From the NCBI RefSeq assembly GCF_027213645.1, contig NZ_JAPWGL010000003.1, positions 434,001-498,000 of the forward strand: a DNA stretch of 64,000 nucleotides, in the 5' to 3' direction. The stretch comes from Pedobacter rhodius. Lineage in GTDB: Bacteria; Bacteroidota; Bacteroidia; Sphingobacteriales; Sphingobacteriaceae. The notes below the pieces were generated by a model, which did not search any database, was not told the origin of the DNA, and worked only from the letters and a program-made list of their open reading frames with translations. The stretch's first letter is position 1, and each line of letters starts with the position of its first letter. The position numbers and the translations under genes were made by a program. This document shows, piece by piece, positions 52,741-61,991 of this stretch.

Positions 52741-55700
52741 TTAAAAGTTTAACTTAAGACTAAGCCCGTAAGAACGGGTACCAGGTACAGCAAAAACATC
52801 ATTTGCCTGCATACTATTGCTGGTACTCATCGCCTGCTCCGGATCGAAAGGTGATTTTTTATAGAAGAAAAATAAGTTACGGCCAATTAAAGAAACAGAC
52901 GCTGATTTAATTGCCGAACCTTTAACAGGTATATTGTAGGCTAAGGATACCTGCGCCAAACGAACATTGGTTCTGGAGAAAACATAAGGTTCCATGATTC
53001 CATTTCTGTCGCCAATAACTGAATAGTAGAGCGCCGGGTCAATGGATGTTACAGGCATATTACCCTGAATGGCATTAATCGGAATGGTTCCGGCATCACG
53101 TGCTTCACCGCTTCTTTTGCTTACCCCATACGAATCTAAGAAAGCCTCGGTTTTAGAGAAAGCAACACCACCAAACTTAGCCGTTACTAAGGCACTTAAA
53201 CTTAAATCGCCGTAAGTAAATGTATTGTTCCAGCCAGCTATAAAATTTGGATTTAAATTACCGACATATTCTTGTGTTGCAGCCTTAGTTGGTTTTCCTG
53301 ATGCATCTAAAATAATCTGACCGGCAGCATTGCGTGCGAATTTAAAAATGTATAAATCGTTAAAAGAACCGCCGGCTTTAATTATCGAATTAAAGCCTTC
53401 GCTGTCACTCCCCACCTGATAACCAGGATTATCGGCAATTAATTCTACAATTTTATTTATGTTTCGTGATAAGTTTATGGTGGTATTCCACTTAAATTTA
53501 TCATTTTTTATCGGGTCTCCGCCTAATGTTAACTCGAAACCCTGGTTGGTCACTTTACCTGCGTTGATGTAATAAAATGTGTAACCCGATCCCGAAGGAG
53601 CCGGCAGGGATAAAAATTGATTCGTACTTGAGTTTTTATAATAAGTAAAATCAAAATTTAACCTGTCGCCTAACAAACGGCTTTCTAAACCAACCTCGTT
53701 ACTGATTATTTTTTCAGGTACTAATGTTGCAAAAGGTGTTTGGGTATTTCTGTTAATACCGCCTATGCCGTTCGGTCCACCGGCACCACCTATGGTATTA
53801 CCTGGATTTACGATGTTATACGGCACTTCATTACCAACCTGCGATGTTGATGCCCTTAATTTTAAGAAATTAATTTCTGTGGGCAGGGTTAACATTTGGC
53901 TTATTATGGTAGATAAACCAGCTGAATAATAAAAATAAGAATCGTTTCCGGTTGTTGCCAATGTAGAAGCCCAATCGTTACGACCTGACAAATCCAGGTA
54001 AATCAAATCTTTATACCCTAAAGAGGCATTGGCAAATAAGCCTTGTTTCTGAACCCTGCTATATGTTTGATTAACTATTACATTATAGGGCAGATTTGCA
54101 AAACTGAAAAAATTCGGGTACTGAAGTGGTATCGTACCGTTATTAAAAGTCAATCCATCATTAAAAGTGTAATCCTGAATGCTAGCGCCCAATACACTAT
54201 TTAAACTAAATTTACCAAAGCTATTATCATAACTCAAAATGGCATCACCATATAAAGCTTTATCATTATATTTTGTATAATTCCAGGTACCATTAGAACT
54301 AACACTTACCGAATTACCGCCCGCAGCATAACGATAATCTAATAACCGGTCATTATAATCAATATTTCCACGCACATCAAATTTAAAATGCGGTAAAAAC
54401 GAATAGGATGCCTTTGCCGTTGCAATTACCCTGCTGCTGGTAGACAGCTTTGGGTCGCTATTTAATTCCCAGTAGGGATTGTTTTGCTTTTCTTCAGTAG
54501 AATACCAGTTTTGTTTGTACAAATTTCGGGTCGCATCAAAAATCTGGTAATTCGTTTTATATTCATCAAAATTTCTTTCCCGTGCAAATAAATATAAGCC
54601 TGTTAACGGGTTATTATAATAACCTGCACCCGGCCGATTCTTTGATTTTTCGTAAGAGAACCTTACATTTCCGCTTAGTGTAAGCTTATCATCAAATAAT
54701 TTTGTTTCCTGACTTAAGGTTACATTATGCTTATTGTAAGTGCTGGTAGGCACAATACCTGATGCATTATTATTTCCATAAGAAAAATAAGTAGTTGTTC
54801 TTTCATTTCCGCCAGATACAGACAGTGTATTAATGGTATTTACGCCTGTTTGAAAAAAATCATCAATGTAATTGCTTTGGTAATTTCCTTTAGTTTTAGA
54901 CCAACTGTAATCGCTGCCAGCTATTGCTCCATAATTAAATTGAAACTCAGGTAATGTTGCCGCAGTACTGAAATTTATGGTAGAATTTAAAGCAATAGCA
55001 ATTTTACCCGCCTGGCCTTTTTTAGTGTTGATTAAAATTACACCGTTAGCGCCCTGGCTACCGTATAAAATTGAACCATTGGCACCTCTTAAAATAGTAA
55101 CCGATTCAAAATCGTCCTGGTTTAGTGCAGAAAGACCATCGCCCCCATCTGTTCCACCATAAGATCCTGGTTGTCCGCCTTTATTATTTACAACCGGAAC
55201 GCCATCGATTACAAAAAGTGCTTCGCTATTTCCCGCAATTGATTTGGATCCCCTTAACACTGTTTTTGTCGAGCCACCCACACCGGAATTACTAATTCCA
55301 ACATCAACACCGGCAGCCTTACCGCTCAAGGCTTCCATAAAATTGGGCGCGCCAGCCTTTGTAAGTTCTGTGCCATTAAGTTGCTGCGCGGCAAAGGTTA
55401 ATGCCTTTTTTTCTCGTTTTACACCTAAAGCGGTTACAACAACCTCTGATAGGTTTGCATTGCCAGACGATTTTAACTTTATAGTTACACTGCTGAGGTT
55501 GCTGATATCTACTTCCTGAGATTCCATGCCTATAAATGACACCACCAATATTGTGGCATTATCAGGAACGTTTAACGTAAATTTACCGTCGCTTCCGGTA
55601 ACTGTTTTAGCGTTTGTACCTTTAGCAACGACAGTTGCACCGGGAAGCGGGTTGCCGGTTTCGTCTGTTACCAACCCACTTACCGGCTTAAATAACGCTT

Positions 55701-55905
55701 TTTTTATGCCGCCTAAACTATTTTCAATAGCCGATACATTTAAAATAAAGCTTTTATTAACTTCATTACCGGCTGCCTTTGCCGTAGTAGTTTGTAAATT
55801 AAGCGCAACAACACCCAGGAGTGCTAATTTTAGGGCGCTTTTTGTTTTACTCGAAAAGGTTATTTTTCCAGCATTTTTTGTTGTGTAAATTTTACTCATG
55901 GTCAT
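52741..55905 (-). CDS. SusC/RagA family TonB-linked outer membrane transporter
   Basis: A 1054-residue outer-membrane transporter. A long N-terminal stretch with a signal peptide (about residues 28-46, LLGVVALNLQ to TAKA) precedes a carboxypeptidase-regulatory-like domain (about 77-160, SGLVTDETGNPLPGATV). The plug follows (VDVGISNSGVGGSTKTVLRG, VIDGVPVVN, GSQGANGVILINTKKG). The rest is a large barrel ending in LSLKLNF, with the C-terminal Phe typical of barrel insertion. It imports a substrate bound by the SusD partner, using TonB. Upstream lies a long AT-rich region with an inverted repeat. Confidence 0.94.
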   Translation of the reverse strand: MTMSKIYTTKNAGKITFSSKTKSALKLALLGVVALNLQTTTAKAAGNEVNKSFILNVSAIENSLGGIKKALFKPVSGLVTDETGNPLPGATVVAKGTNAKTVTGSDGKFTLNVPDNATILVVSFIGMESQEVDISNLSSVTIKLKSSGNANLSEVVVTALGVKREKKALTFAAQQLNGTELTKAGAPNFMEALSGKAAGVDVGISNSGVGGSTKTVLRGSKSIAGNSEALFVIDGVPVVNNKGGQPGSYGGTDGGDGLSALNQDDFESVTILRGANGSILYGSQGANGVILINTKKGQAGKIAIALNSTINFSTAATLPEFQFNYGAIAGSDYSWSKTKGNYQSNYIDDFFQTGVNTINTLSVSGGNERTTTYFSYGNNNASGIVPTSTYNKHNVTLSQETKLFDDKLTLSGNVRFSYEKSKNRPGAGYYNNPLTGLYLFARERNFDEYKTNYQIFDATRNLYKQNWYSTEEKQNNPYWELNSDPKLSTSSRVIATAKASYSFLPHFKFDVRGNIDYNDRLLDYRYAAGGNSVSVSSNGTWNYTKYNDKALYGDAILSYDNSFGKFSLNSVLGASIQDYTFNDGLTFNNGTIPLQYPNFFSFANLPYNVIVNQTYSRVQKQGLFANASLGYKDLIYLDLSGRNDWASTLATTGNDSYFYYSAGLSTIISQMLTLPTEINFLKLRASTSQVGNEVPYNIVNPGNTIGGAGGPNGIGGINRNTQTPFATLVPEKIISNEVGLESRLLGDRLNFDFTYYKNSSTNQFLSLPAPSGSGYTFYYINAGKVTNQGFELTLGGDPIKNDKFKWNTTINLSRNINKIVELIADNPGYQVGSDSEGFNSIIKAGGSFNDLYIFKFARNAAGQIILDASGKPTKAATQEYVGNLNPNFIAGWNNTFTYGDLSLSALVTAKFGGVAFSKTEAFLDSYGVSKRSGEARDAGTIPINAIQGNMPVTSIDPALYYSVIGDRNGIMEPYVFSRTNVRLAQVSLAYNIPVKGSAIKSASVSLIGRNLFFFYKKSPFDPEQAMSTSNSMQANDVFAVPGTRSYGLSLKLNF

Positions 55906-56447
55906 ACATTTTTTTGTTGTTTTAATGGTTTAGTTTATGGTATTTATTGCTTAACTAGAATTCATTTTACGATTGATCATACATCACATTAAAAGACTTT
56001 TAAAAGAAAGCAGTATTGTTGTTTGTGTTAATAAAACGTTTTAGTTTCAACGCAGATTTTATAGTATTTAACTTTTATTCTTTAATTTGATAGTCAGATT
56101 AACAAATAATCAGGCATAAAGACCATCATTTGTTTTTTATAAGATTGTTTAACCAATATTTAATTTGGTTAAACTAAATTAGTAAAAATATTGATACATA
56201 AGAACAAATAAAATGTTAATTTTTTTAAGAAAAATTATATCGTATTGCTGCATTCTTCGAGACATATGCTTTATATTTAATGTTTAAATACAACTTGATA
56301 AAGTGATATTAAAATTTTGATTTTAAGCTTCTCATTGTTTCTTTTGTAGAAAAAAAACCGGACTTAAAAAACATTTAAATTTCCTTTTCTAATTTATTAA
56401 CCATATTTTTATACTACATACCGTTTTAGTATGCGGTATTATAATTT
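55906..56447. other. long AT-rich divergent regulatory region
   Basis: This 542-base region separates the divergent susC-like and fabH-like genes. It holds no convincing gene. A perfect 10-base inverted repeat (56147-56174) is the clearest feature and is listed separately. Clear TAnnTTTG promoters were not found on either strand. Confidence 0.6.
56147..56174. promoter_or_regulatory. candidate operator, perfect inverted repeat
   Basis: GTTTAACCAA (56147-56156) and TTGGTTAAAC (56165-56174) are perfect reverse complements with an eight-base spacer. The form is that of a binding site for a dimeric regulator, in the region between susC-like and fabH-like genes. No regulator is encoded beside it. 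Confidence 0.5.
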
Positions 56448-57524
56448 ATGAGCGCAACAATAAATACGGTAATTATCGGAACCGGAAGCTATATACCTGA
56501 AAATATTATTTCCGGCAATGAATTCTTGAATTCAACTTTTTTTGAAAATGGAAGTCGTTTGGAGAAAGAAAATTCTGAAATCATCCACAAATTTTCTGAA
56601 ATTACTGAGATTGTTGAACGTCGCTACGTTTGTCCTGATCAGCTAAGTAACCAAATTGGTGCTAAAGCAGCCGAAAAAGCGATTCAAAATGCAGGTATTG
56701 ATAAAGAAACTTTAGATTATATTATCTTTTGCCACAACTTTGGCGACATTCCTTTAAACAGTAACCGTATTGATGTTTTACCCTCTTTAGCTTCCAAAGT
56801 GAAGCAGCAATTGGGTATTTCAAATACAGATTGTGTTGCCTACGATATAATATTCGGCTGTCCGGGTTGGGTGCAGGGCAGTATTCAGGCCGATTATTAC
56901 ATTAAAAGCGGCGATGCAAAAAGAGTTTTGGTTATTGGCGCAGAAACTTTATCCAGAATTATAGATCCGCACGACAGAGACAGTATGATATTCTCTGACG
57001 GTGCCGGCGCTGTGATTTATGAAGGCGTAAATCAGACAGAGAAAAAAGGCATTCTGGCCCACAAAACAGAAACACATGCCCTGCATCACGGAGGTTTGTT
57101 AACCATGGGAAAAGGTTCAAATCCGGAAGAAACGGGTGGGAACGCTTACCTGAAAATGAATGGTCGTAAACTTTACGAATTTGCAGTTATTCAGGTTCCT
57201 CAGGTGATTAAAAAAGCGATAGATAAAGCAGGTTTAACTATTGAAGATGTAAATATTGTATTTGTGCATCAGGCCAATGGAAAAATGGATACCGCCATAA
57301 TGAAGCGCTTGTTTAAACTTTATAATTTAGATACAGTACCCGAAAATCTTGTACCAATGACGATCAGCTGGCTCGGAAATAGTTCTGTTGCCACAGTTCC
57401 CACCTTATTAGATTTAGTTTTAAAAGGACAGGTTAAAGGCTACAACGTTAAGGAAGGTGATGTTGCTGTTTTTGCGTCTGTAGGTGCAGGTATGCACATC
57501 AATGCTTTCGTATACAGGTTTTAA
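56448..57524 (+). CDS. 3-oxoacyl-ACP synthase III (FabH-like) family protein
   Basis: A ketosynthase of 358 residues with the KAS III triad: Cys138 in FGCPGW, His274 in FVHQANGK and Asn311 in WLGNSSVATVP. Family members start fatty acid chains or build other acyl products. The active-site Cys is in FGCPGW, as in many FabH-like paralogues, while canonical FabH usually has A-A-C-A/S-G in its place, so a secondary role is likely. It is divergent from the SusC-like gene. Its stop overlaps the stop of the convergent TPR gene in a TTAA. Confidence 0.85.
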   Translation: MSATINTVIIGTGSYIPENIISGNEFLNSTFFENGSRLEKENSEIIHKFSEITEIVERRYVCPDQLSNQIGAKAAEKAIQNAGIDKETLDYIIFCHNFGDIPLNSNRIDVLPSLASKVKQQLGISNTDCVAYDIIFGCPGWVQGSIQADYYIKSGDAKRVLVIGAETLSRIIDPHDRDSMIFSDGAGAVIYEGVNQTEKKGILAHKTETHALHHGGLLTMGKGSNPEETGGNAYLKMNGRKLYEFAVIQVPQVIKKAIDKAGLTIEDVNIVFVHQANGKMDTAIMKRLFKLYNLDTVPENLVPMTISWLGNSSVATVPTLLDLVLKGQVKGYNVKEGDVAVFASVGAGMHINAFVYRF

Positions 57525-59014
57525 AGCCCTAATCTTTTAATCCCGGCTTTTGCCTGGCTTTCAATACTATTTTCATACTCATGATTTTTCATGGAGATTG
57601 CCGTATTGAAAGCCTCCCTTGCCTTTGCTTTATTTCCTTTCTTCTCATAAACCTTACCCATTTGTAGCGCCGCATTAGAAGCAAAATAATATTTCAAGTT
57701 TCTACCCTGATTAATTGCTGCCTGATAATAAGTTAAAGCCTGGTCATCTTTTCCCAAATCATCGTATATCCTTCCCATGCGATAATTAAAATCTGTTTTA
57801 TCTTTATCGCTGTTATAATCAGCGGCATTCCTGTTATCCAGCAGTTGAGCTGCTTTTGCCAGATAGCCGCCATCAAATAAGAGTCTTGCTTTTAACAAAT
57901 CAACTGCCGGCGCCGGCGCCGATGCTTCATTTTGTGCCTGCTTATCTTTTTCATTGTAGGAATATCCCGAATTTATTGTCTTCGATACAGAAGCAGAATA
58001 CCCGGCTTTATCGCCTTTAAGCAATGAAATCCAGCCAAGGTGAAGATGAGCATCTTTGATGTAATTTACGCCTTTATTATTTTGTAAAAACCTGTTAAAA
58101 TAGTTAGAGGCAGAGAGTTCTAATTTATTTAAATGTGCCACGCCTTCCAGATAATCCAGATATGGAAAAGGCTGATAAACGCCCCCTTCAGGCTTCTTAT
58201 TCAAAATGTTAATGGCCTCGTCGTTATGTGCTGTTTTTATACAAACGTAACTTTGCAGATAAGATTTTAAAAGACTTGTATCTGCAATTCTTTCGGTATA
58301 TTTCATTGTTTTTGAATAAGCCGTCGGGCTATGTACAACATCAGCAAGAACATAGGCATAATAAAAAACAACTTCTTCGTAAAACGGTTCGTAGGTTGAT
58401 TTAGCTAATCCATTGGCAAGTTTATCGAGCATAGCCAAGCCACTTTGCGTGTTTCCTCGTATTCCAAAAGTGGATAATGCGCTTTTCAAGGCGCCATCCG
58501 GTAAATTTCCAAGAACAGTATTAATTAATCCCAATCCTTTATTATTCAGGAGAAAATCAGGATATTTTTTCGCATTATCCTGTAGCATAGAATTTGCTTT
58601 CCGGATTTCCATCGCCGCATTAAAGTATTCGCCAAAACGGCTTCTGATTAATGCCCACTGCAAATTTATTTCAGCCTGTGCGTATAGGTAATAAGGCGAA
58701 TTTTTTTCGTCGTCACTTATTTTGTCTAATCTTATCGATTTGTTGCCTTTAAGTTTATCAAAATCCGCCTTGCTGCCGGATGTAATTAATGTAAAATAAT
58801 CGACGTAATTTTCCAGCAAATAAATTATAGAGTTATCGGGATGTTGCTTTTTTTCTGTTGAGATATAAGCTCTGGCATTCCCCAATTTAAGTTCAAAAAT
58901 GCTTCTGTAAGCATTTAAGCAGTTTGCGTTAAAATCAAAATTAGCGAAAGAAGAAAGGGGTATTGTTAAAGTCAGGAATAAAAAAGTAGCGACAAATCGT
59001 ATGCTTTTAGCCAT
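57521..59014 (-). CDS. tetratricopeptide repeat protein, exported
   Basis: A 497-residue protein with a signal peptide (residues 1-23, LSSFAN). The C-terminal part (about 365-495) contains clear TPR-like helical pairs (FNYRMGRIYDDLGKDDQALTYYQAAI, given as two overlapping parts: YRMGRIYDDLGKDDQAL and YYQAAINQG; and KVYEKKGNKAKAREAFNTA). The N-terminal part is also helical. TPRs mediate protein binding; partners are unknown. The gene is convergent with the FabH-like gene, sharing bases of the stop codons. Confidence 0.8.
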   Translation of the reverse strand: MAKSIRFVATFLFLTLTIPLSSFANFDFNANCLNAYRSIFELKLGNARAYISTEKKQHPDNSIIYLLENYVDYFTLITSGSKADFDKLKGNKSIRLDKISDDEKNSPYYLYAQAEINLQWALIRSRFGEYFNAAMEIRKANSMLQDNAKKYPDFLLNNKGLGLINTVLGNLPDGALKSALSTFGIRGNTQSGLAMLDKLANGLAKSTYEPFYEEVVFYYAYVLADVVHSPTAYSKTMKYTERIADTSLLKSYLQSYVCIKTAHNDEAINILNKKPEGGVYQPFPYLDYLEGVAHLNKLELSASNYFNRFLQNNKGVNYIKDAHLHLGWISLLKGDKAGYSASVSKTINSGYSYNEKDKQAQNEASAPAPAVDLLKARLLFDGGYLAKAAQLLDNRNAADYNSDKDKTDFNYRMGRIYDDLGKDDQALTYYQAAINQGRNLKYYFASNAALQMGKVYEKKGNKAKAREAFNTAISMKNHEYENSIESQAKAGIKRLGL

Positions 59015-59115
59015 TGTTATAATCGAATTCGGATATTAAAAATAACATACAAATACTATACCTCAAATTAATGGAATAATTAATTATAAAAGTATCCAGG
59101 TATTTTGCTTCAAAC

Positions 59116-59147
59116 AAAAAAAGTCCCGATCTAATCGGGACTTTTTA
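59116..59147 (-). terminator. terminator after the zinc-ribbon gene
   Basis: AAAAAGTCCCGAT and ATCGGGACTTTTT pair perfectly around CTA; the minus-strand transcript runs into a T-stretch (plus-strand A-run from 59116). The stem words are the same as at 24819-24848. Confidence 0.88.
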
Positions 59148-59165
59148 AATTAGTTTTTATAATAA

Positions 59166-59909
59166 CTAAGCTTCTGCTACTTCATGCGTTAAAGCCTCAT
59201 CAACCAAAATACGTCCGCAATGCTCGCACACAATAATTTTTTTACGCTGGCGAATATCTAACTGGCGCTGAGGAGGAATCTGGTTGAAACAGCCTGAGCA
59301 AGAATCGCGATCGATGGTTACTACAGCTAAACCATTAACTGCATTTTTTCGTAAACGTTTATAAGCAACTAACAGGCGCTCATCAATCATTGGTTCTGCA
59401 CTATCAGCTTTCTTTTGCAAATCCTGCTCTTCTTTCTCCGTTTCTGAAGTGATTATGTCAAGTTCACTTTTCTTAACTTCTAAATCTTTTTTTCTGCCTT
59501 CTAATTCCGCTTTTGCAGCTTCATAAATTTCAGTTTTTGAAGCGATTTCAAAACCGTGTTCTTTAATTTTCTTTTCAGAAACCTGAATATCTAAGCCCTG
59601 AATCTCAATTTCTTTAGTTAAAGCATCGTATTCACGATTATTTTTAACCTCTTTTAATTGCGTTTCGTATCTTTTAATAGCTGCCTGCGCATCTTTAATT
59701 GTGTTTTTACGGGTTACGATAGAATCTTCAAGATCGTCAAGGTCTGCCTTAATTTTCTGAATTCTCGTTTCTAATCCTAACACATCATCCTCAAGATCGG
59801 CAACTTCCATTGGTAATTCGCCTCTTACCTGACGGATTTTATCGATTTTTGTATGAATATTTTGTAATTCGTATAAAGCCTTTAGCTTTTGTTCTACGGT
59901 TTGTTCCAT
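59166..59909 (-). CDS. coiled-coil protein with C4 zinc ribbon (CT398-like)
   Basis: A 247-residue protein. Residues of about 20-190 form a long coiled coil rich in Lys, Glu and Asp. The C-terminus has a zinc ribbon with C204-x-x-C207 and C228-x-x-C231 (CSGCFNQIP, CEHCGRILV). This plan matches the DUF164/CT398 family found across many bacteria, whose exact role is unclear; it has been linked to RNA and nucleotide biology. Its ATG overlaps the stop of the Nif3-like gene (TAATG), a linkage common in bacteria. Confidence 0.85.
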   Translation of the reverse strand: MEQTVEQKLKALYELQNIHTKIDKIRQVRGELPMEVADLEDDVLGLETRIQKIKADLDDLEDSIVTRKNTIKDAQAAIKRYETQLKEVKNNREYDALTKEIEIQGLDIQVSEKKIKEHGFEIASKTEIYEAAKAELEGRKKDLEVKKSELDIITSETEKEEQDLQKKADSAEPMIDERLLVAYKRLRKNAVNGLAVVTIDRDSCSGCFNQIPPQRQLDIRQRKKIIVCEHCGRILVDEALTHEVAEA

Positions 59910-61006
59910 TAAAACAAGTAATTTATGGGGTTTGTATTTTGCTCCGTTAAACGGATTGCAAAGTTAGTAAATTTTTTCTGAATAATTTCAACCAATAAAT
60001 TGGATGTAAATTGTTCAGTTTCAAAGTGTCCGATGTCGGCAATGATTAATTTTTCTTCTGCATCAAAAAACTCATGGTATTTAAAATCCGCCGTAATAAA
60101 AGCATCTGCTCCGGCAGCAATTGCCTCTTTTAAAAGAAAGCTCCCGGAACCGCCACAAACCGCAACTTTTTTTATCCTTTTAGGCAAAACGGATGTATAG
60201 CGAACAACTTTTGCCTGCATTTTATCTTTAACCATGTGCAGGAAATCATAAGCTTCCATATCGTATTCCAGCCAGCCAACCATTCCTGAGCCTACTTGCT
60301 GATGTTTATTTTCGAGATGATACAAATCATAAGCCACTTCTTCATAGGGATGATTTTCGAAAAGCGCAACCAATAGCTTTCTCTCCGATTGAACCGGATA
60401 AATGACTTCAATTCTAACTTCTGATTCGTGATGGCGCACACCTTTTTCACCAACAAACGGATCGGCATTTTCATTTGCTTTGAAAGTTCCGAAACCATCT
60501 GTATTAAAACTTGCCTCGCTGTAATTCCCGATATTTCCAGCCCCTGCGTAAAAAAGTGCTGAACGCAGCTGCTCGGCCTGTGCCTGCGGGCAAAACGTAA
60601 CCAGTTTTTTTAATAAGCCTGATTTTGGCGAAAGTACTTTAATACCGCTCAGACCTAGCTTTTCGCAAATTCTGGCATTTACACCTGTATGTACGGCATC
60701 TAAGTTTGTGTGGATGGCATACAATGCAACGTTATTTTTAATGGCTTTTAAAACAACCCGTTCTACATAGTTCTTACCGTTAAGCTTTTTTAACCCTTTA
60801 AAAACGATGGGATGATGAGTTATGATCAGATTACATCCTGTAGAAATCGCTTCATCAACTATTTTTTCAACGCAATCAAGCGCCACAAGTGCCGCCCGAA
60901 CGTCCATATTTGGGTCGCCAACAATTAAACCCGAATTATCGTAATCTTCCTGGTAGTTTAATGGCGCAATGCTTTCCAGATAATTTGTTATTTCTGATAA
61001 CCTCAT
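59909..61006 (-). CDS. Nif3-like dinuclear metal-centre protein (GTP cyclohydrolase I type 2 homologue)
   Basis: A 365-residue long form of the family, with a PII/CutA-like insert (about residues 130-235). Metal-binding motifs are ITHHPIVFKGLKKL near the N-terminus and ADIGHFETEQF near the C-terminus. Family members form toroidal hexamers with two metal ions; the substrate is uncertain and annotation as GTP cyclohydrolase is by homology only. It is coupled to the zinc-ribbon gene. A palindromic hairpin and a small membrane gene lie upstream. Confidence 0.9.
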   Translation of the reverse strand: MRLSEITNYLESIAPLNYQEDYDNSGLIVGDPNMDVRAALVALDCVEKIVDEAISTGCNLIITHHPIVFKGLKKLNGKNYVERVVLKAIKNNVALYAIHTNLDAVHTGVNARICEKLGLSGIKVLSPKSGLLKKLVTFCPQAQAEQLRSALFYAGAGNIGNYSEASFNTDGFGTFKANENADPFVGEKGVRHHESEVRIEVIYPVQSERKLLVALFENHPYEEVAYDLYHLENKHQQVGSGMVGWLEYDMEAYDFLHMVKDKMQAKVVRYTSVLPKRIKKVAVCGGSGSFLLKEAIAAGADAFITADFKYHEFFDAEEKLIIADIGHFETEQFTSNLLVEIIQKKFTNFAIRLTEQNTNPINYLF

Positions 61007-61044
61007 GGTATAAAGATAGAAATTTGGGCTTTTTATTTTCTTAA

Positions 61045-61076
61045 AAACCTCATAGGTTTTAAAATCTATGAGGTTT
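61045..61076. repeat. hairpin AAACCTCATAGGTTTT / AAAATCTATGAGGTTT
   Basis: Two 16-base arms pair with one mismatch and no loop. It is of the same family as the element at 15403-15435. It lies between the TM2 gene and the nif3 start on the minus strand. Confidence 0.72.
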
Positions 61077-61108
61077 ATACAGGAATTATATTCTGAAAAT
61101 TTGAGTTT

Positions 61109-61477
61109 TTACTGAAACCCACCCATTCTTACCATTTGTAAGCTTTCGAAAACCATTTTTTGGTTATGTTCAAAAGCAAGGGTTTTGTGGTTTATAATAT
61201 CTACGATTGAGCCAATAAAACATAAACCGATTGTTAACAGGTACAAAATACCCATTCCGATTTGACCAATAATAAACCTTTGCAAGCCCGGTACAACAAA
61301 CAAACCGATTAAACAGAATATTAACATATCTGACGGGTTTTTCCTTTTGCTGCTGTAAACCATTAAGAAATTACGCAATTGTTGCTCGGTTAAACCTGTG
61401 GTTGCTTGTTGTAAGTATGAGTATTCCTCTGGTGTTATACCTGGTAACGACATTAGAGGTGATTGATATATGTCCAT
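61109..61477 (-). CDS. TM2 domain-containing membrane protein
   Basis: A 122-residue inner-membrane protein. The C-terminal half holds two membrane helices with the TM2-type layout: polar turn RFIIGQIGMGILYLLTIGLC (residues about 68-87) and a following segment with GSIVDIINHKTL. A preceding hydrophobic stretch (MLIFCLIGLFVVPG) completes the pattern. The N-terminal 45 residues are soluble. The family role is unknown. It starts five bases after the DUF2752 gene, on the same strand. Confidence 0.78.
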   Translation of the reverse strand: MDIYQSPLMSLPGITPEEYSYLQQATTGLTEQQLRNFLMVYSSKRKNPSDMLIFCLIGLFVVPGLQRFIIGQIGMGILYLLTIGLCFIGSIVDIINHKTLAFEHNQKMVFESLQMVRMGGFQ

Positions 61478-61482
61478 GATTT

Positions 61483-61785
61483 CTATGTGTTTGTTATTAT
61501 ATGTTTTTTATTCGTTTTGTATTTTATCAATGTTACTATTCTGTGCACTATAATTAATAAAGCCGGAAAACCTAACCAGTGCTCGGAAAAACTTTCGGCA
61601 AATTCGCCATGTAAAATATGGCTTATCGACCTTCCTAATCCGCATCCCGGGCACCAATCGGCAAAACCCAAATTTGCCAGCGGACAAAGTGTAAAGTGGT
61701 GCGCGTGCGTATTTGTGTTTGCCAATAACACTAAAGCAGTTACCCAGAAAAATAGTTCTAAAGGAAAGCTTTTTAAGTGTTGCAT
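61483..61785 (-). CDS. DUF2752 membrane protein
   Basis: A 100-residue inner-membrane protein with two helices and the family signature CPLANLGFADWCPGCGLGRS between them (three Cys: CP...WCPGCG). DUF2752 proteins have no known biochemical role. Its neighbour five bases downstream is a TM2 protein, and the two families often occur together in Bacteroidota by my recollection. The conserved Cys residues suggest metal or redox binding. Confidence 0.8.
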   Translation of the reverse strand: MQHLKSFPLELFFWVTALVLLANTNTHAHHFTLCPLANLGFADWCPGCGLGRSISHILHGEFAESFSEHWLGFPALLIIVHRIVTLIKYKTNKKHIITNT

Positions 61786-61979
61786 GTTTCGCTTTTTATA
61801 TAATTTAGATTAAAGGAAAAAATTTTGTTACAGAAATAAGCATTAATTCGACCAACCCTAAAATTTAAACGACCAAGTGCTTTTTCGGTTCGAAGAAATA
61901 TTTTGAATTGTACCAAAACAGGAAGCAAACTTAAAAAAACCTTTACACAAGTTTTGCGGTTAAATATAAAAGATAAGCT

Positions 61980-61987
61980 TATTTTTG
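61980..61987 (+). promoter_or_regulatory. candidate -7 element TATTTTTG immediately before mfd
   Basis: It fits TAnnTTTG and ends only four bases before the TTG start codon of mfd. If used, the transcript would begin at or near the start codon. An upstream promoter remains possible. Confidence 0.3.
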
Positions 61988-61991
61988 TGCC

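Noticed and set aside
51151-57524. A polysaccharide utilisation locus around the SusC/SusD pair
   Set aside because: No glycoside hydrolase, lyase or hybrid regulator lies within the neighbourhood shown.
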